Shown one piece after another: positions 3,748 through 5,836 of a stretch of DNA of 5,836 nucleotides. The translations under genes and the position numbers were made by a program. Every line of letters begins with the position of its first letter. The first letter of the stretch is position 1. The stretch lies in contig CAORJJ010000041.1 of NCBI GenBank assembly GCA_948517135.1, positions 3,036 to 8,871 on the forward strand, in the 5' to 3' direction. The notes beneath the pieces are model-generated. The model did not search any database. It was not told where the DNA came from and saw only the letters and a list, made by a program, of their open reading frames with translations. The stretch comes from an uncultured Clostridia bacterium (GTDB lineage: Bacteria > Bacillota > Clostridia > TANB77 > CAG-508).

Positions 3748-5076
3748 TTAATTTTTTATTATATAACTTACGATAGCATGACTATCTAGATTATCATGGA
3801 TTGAAATATCATTTAAACAAATAGTATATTCTTTATTAAATGAGTTTCTATTCATTAAAACAATAGCGATACTATTATCTGGATTTTTAAAACTTGTAAC
3901 TTCAATATCTGTTGAATATCTACTAAATCCAATTCTTTTACTACCAGGCATTATGAATTTACTAAAATGTCCAATATAATAATATGTTAAATTTTTAATG
4001 TAATTTGTTTTGTTAGAATTAATCATAATAGGACTATTGCAATAATTTAATTTATGATTTGGTCCACCTTTATTATCTAATACCAAATTCCAATCTATAT
4101 AAGCATTTGCTCCAGAATTTAAGTCTCCTAAAATATCATGTCCATAAATTTCTCCATTATGAACTTCATCATTTGGATTGAATTTAGAATATCCAGTACA
4201 ACCTTCAGTATGAATTAATAATTTACCAGGAAATGAATCATGTGTTAATTGAATATTTTCAAAATGATCTCCAGAATAGTAATGATAAGCAATTCCTGAA
4301 ATTGCTTCTAAAGCCTTATTAGTATTTAATTCTTTTTTAGCTCTTGTAAATAATTTTTCTTTGTTATGATCCCATATTAAAATTTTTGTATTAATTTTAT
4401 TTGATTTAAAAGTAGGGTATAGGTAATTTATAGCAAAATCAATTTCTTCTTCAGGTGAATATAAGCAAGATTCCCAAAGTTGAATTGCATTGGGCTCATT
4501 TTGTATTGTTACATATTTTATATCAATTTCTTGCTTTTTATATTCTTTTATGTATTTTGCAAAATAATTTGCCCAAGTTTGTTTATATTTATCTATAAGT
4601 TTTCCACCTAAAGTTAACATTTTGTTACTTTTCATAAATTTAGGTGGACTCCAAGGTGATGATAAAAATAAAATATTAGGATTTATTTTTTGAGCTGATT
4701 TTATAATAGAAATAATATATTCTTTGTCTTTATCAATTGTAAAATCAGATAAATCCTCTTTATTAGAATATGAGTATGACTTTAAAGAAAAATCTGAGCT
4801 TCCAATAGGTAATCTACCAAGAGAATAATTTAATCCATCTGTTGAAAAATAATCTTTTATAATTTTTTCTTGTAATTCATTTGATAATTGTTTTATTGCG
4901 TATCCAGTAGACTCAGTAAAAGCACCACCAAACCCTAGTATAGTTTGATAGGTGATTTCTGGATAAATATTTATAATTTGATTCTCAAGTTTTTCTTGAT
5001 ACTTTTTAGGTTTTATTATTGATTTATTAAAAAATAAATTTCTTTTATAATTTGTTTCAAATTTTGTAACTTCCAT
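3748..5076 (-). CDS. Glycoside hydrolase family 30 enzyme (glucosylceramidase / beta-glucosidase-like), cytosolic
   Basis: The gene is complete, 442 residues, a normal length for a GH30 barrel plus its beta-sandwich. ATG 5076 follows AAGGAGGT (complement of 5080-5087). The family is clear from ILGFGGAFTEST (46-57), SPWSPPKFMKSN (140-151), IQNEPN (191-196), LLIHTEGC (286-293), a DWNLVLD-GGPNH block and GHFSKFIMPGSKRI near the start of the C-terminal sandwich. E194 should be the acid/base and E291 the nucleophile of a retaining mechanism. There is no signal peptide, so it acts on imported oligosaccharides or glucosides, not on polymers outside the cell. Substrate cannot be read from the sequence: beta-1,3-, beta-1,6-glucosidase and glucosylceramidase activities all occur in related enzymes. 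No transporter or sugar regulator gene is adjacent in this window. Confidence 0.93.
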   Translation of the reverse strand: MEVTKFETNYKRNLFFNKSIIKPKKYQEKLENQIINIYPEITYQTILGFGGAFTESTGYAIKQLSNELQEKIIKDYFSTDGLNYSLGRLPIGSSDFSLKSYSYSNKEDLSDFTIDKDKEYIISIIKSAQKINPNILFLSSPWSPPKFMKSNKMLTLGGKLIDKYKQTWANYFAKYIKEYKKQEIDIKYVTIQNEPNAIQLWESCLYSPEEEIDFAINYLYPTFKSNKINTKILIWDHNKEKLFTRAKKELNTNKALEAISGIAYHYYSGDHFENIQLTHDSFPGKLLIHTEGCTGYSKFNPNDEVHNGEIYGHDILGDLNSGANAYIDWNLVLDNKGGPNHKLNYCNSPIMINSNKTNYIKNLTYYYIGHFSKFIMPGSKRIGFSRYSTDIEVTSFKNPDNSIAIVLMNRNSFNKEYTICLNDISIHDNLDSHAIVSYIIKN

Positions 5077-5117
5077 AATACCTCCTTCATTAATATTATA
5101 TTACAAAACATTTATAA

Positions 5118-5146
5118 TATATATTAAATTTTTATTAAAGTTACAA
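5118..5146 (-). promoter_or_regulatory. Weak promoter candidate of the GH30 gene
   Basis: On the minus strand TTGTAA (complement of 5141-5146), 17 bases, then TATATA (complement of 5118-5123). The surrounding sequence is almost all A and T, so other placements are possible. No operator or catabolite-control (cre) site is evident. Confidence 0.35.
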
Positions 5147-5170
5147 TAATATAACAAAATTTAAAAAATC

Positions 5171-5199
5171 TTGATTTAATGACTTCTTATATATATAAT
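5171..5199 (+). promoter_or_regulatory. Promoter of the right-hand two-gene unit
   Basis: TTGATT (5171-5176), a 17-base spacer and a perfect TATAAT (5194-5199). Transcription would start near 5206, 26 bases before the first ATG. It is divergent from the GH30 promoter. Confidence 0.7.
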
Positions 5200-5231
5200 T
5201 TAAAATAGAATAAGTATTTTTGGAGGAATAG

Positions 5232-5396
5232 ATGGCAGAAGAAAGTAAAGATAGAAAAATTGGAATAAACGAAGTTGAAGAAGTTGCAGTAACATTAACC
5301 TCAAAAGAAATAAGCCAAGCGGAAAGTGCTTGGATAAAGGTTGCTGAAGAAAAAACAGTTGAACATAGTAAAGATGAAAATGAAGAAGTAAGATAA
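5232..5396 (+). CDS. Small acidic protein, 54 residues, unknown
   Basis: ATG 5232 has an excellent site, GGAGG (5222-5226), five bases upstream, and a promoter at 5171-5199. The frame ends with TAA at 5394-5396. The peptide is strongly charged, with acidic residues in excess, one Trp (W34) and no hydrophobic segment or Cys. It is probably helical or partly disordered. The next gene begins 25 bases after its stop with its own strong site, so the two form an operon. A long open frame on the opposite strand (5200-5496) overlaps it, but that frame is an artefact of the low-stop composition. I do not recognise the family. Confidence 0.72.
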   Translation: MAEESKDRKIGINEVEEVAVTLTSKEISQAESAWIKVAEEKTVEHSKDENEEVR

Positions 5397-5421
5397 ATTT
5401 ATATAACAAAGGAGAGTACAT

Positions 5422-5836
5422 ATGATAAGTACTAAATATAGTGAAGCGGCAGTTGATGTATTGGATATTTTTGAACATATGGAAGAGGAAGATCAAAAAA
5501 AAGTTCCTAAAAAATTTATAGATATTTTAAAGGAAAATGCTTCTAAAGAGTATGTTTGTAATTTAGATTATACTAAAAGATTGGTTGAGATGGATTTAAG
5601 CCTTGAAGCCAGAAGTATTCTTGGAGTAATGTACAGACATTATTGGTGTCCAGAAGAAAAGAAAGCTGATTTCGAAAAAAGAGTTGATGAAAATGAAATA
5701 GAATTTCAAAGAATTTTAAGTGAAAAATATAATCCAGATGAAATCTTTAAAAATACTGGAAGTATTTTGAGTGAAGAAAAAGTAAAAGCTGATTTGAATT
5801 TAGAGAAAAATGAGACATCTTTGGTCGAAGTAAAAG
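5422..5836 (+). CDS. Unrecognised helical protein (3' truncated by window edge)
   Basis: ATG 5422 follows GGAG (5411-5414) in an AAAGGAGAG context with a 7-base gap. 138 codons are present with no stop before the edge. The visible protein is soluble and predicted helical. The N-terminal half has ordinary globular composition, with KYSEAAVDVLDIF (5-17), FIDILKENASKEY (32-44), LVEMDLSLEARSILG (54-68) and a YRHYWCP patch (71-77). From about residue 105 it becomes charged and linker-like, which suggests a second part beyond the edge. No enzyme or DNA-binding motif is evident. It is the second gene of the unit starting at 5232. I cannot name the family. Confidence 0.75.
   Translation, partial: MISTKYSEAAVDVLDIFEHMEEEDQKKVPKKFIDILKENASKEYVCNLDYTKRLVEMDLSLEARSILGVMYRHYWCPEEKKADFEKRVDENEIEFQRILSEKYNPDEIFKNTGSILSEEKVKADLNLEKNETSLVEVK

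Noticed and set aside
5200..5496. 98-residue open frame on the minus strand
   Set aside because: It is antisense to two plus-strand genes with good promoters and ribosome sites; its Leu/Phe-rich composition is a shadow of Glu/Lys codons.
1..5836. CRISPR array, tRNA or rRNA genes, insertion sequences
   Set aside because: No regularly spaced repeats, no cloverleaf-like sequence, no transposase frame and no terminal repeats with target duplication were seen.

Overview
This window is very AT-rich and uses the standard code: tryptophan is TGG and TGA is used as a stop. Genes carry strong purine-rich Shine-Dalgarno sites (GGAGG, AGGAGGA, AAGGAGGT), sigma-A-like promoters and T-tailed hairpin terminators. 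Together with clostridial-type protein families, this points to a low-GC Firmicute, probably an uncultured gut clostridium. That assignment is inference; there is no phylogenetic marker gene here.

Layout. 1-447: 3' end of an unrecognised helical protein, closed by a terminator (503-540). 651-1061: a single gene for a small protein resembling the PBECR (BECR-fold) nuclease family, with a near-consensus promoter and its own terminator. 1089-1529: a long gene-free stretch. It holds a short GC spike that looks like structured RNA, a cluster of nested inverted repeats, a perfect 20-bp palindrome, and a promoter-terminator pair that may make a small RNA or attenuated leader. 1530-2135: a divergent Fe/Mn superoxide dismutase preceded by a sequence close to a sporulation sigma-E promoter. 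It is bracketed by two near-identical terminator hairpins. 2196-2393 (minus): a small Cro/CI-type regulator with a consensus promoter. It is divergent from 2569-3267, which encodes a membrane-anchored coiled-coil protein with a C-terminal Cys/His cluster. 3345-3716: an unrecognised helical protein, possibly co-transcribed with the coiled-coil gene. 3748-5076 (minus): a complete cytosolic GH30 glycoside hydrolase. 5232 to the right edge: a two-gene unit encoding a 54-residue acidic peptide and a truncated unrecognised protein.

The genes do not form one pathway. They look like an accessory patchwork of short transcription units, each with its own promoter and terminator. The best candidates for something new are the orphan GC-rich element at 1103-1167 beside the nuclease-like gene, and the SOD gene with its altered second-sphere residues and apparent sporulation promoter.
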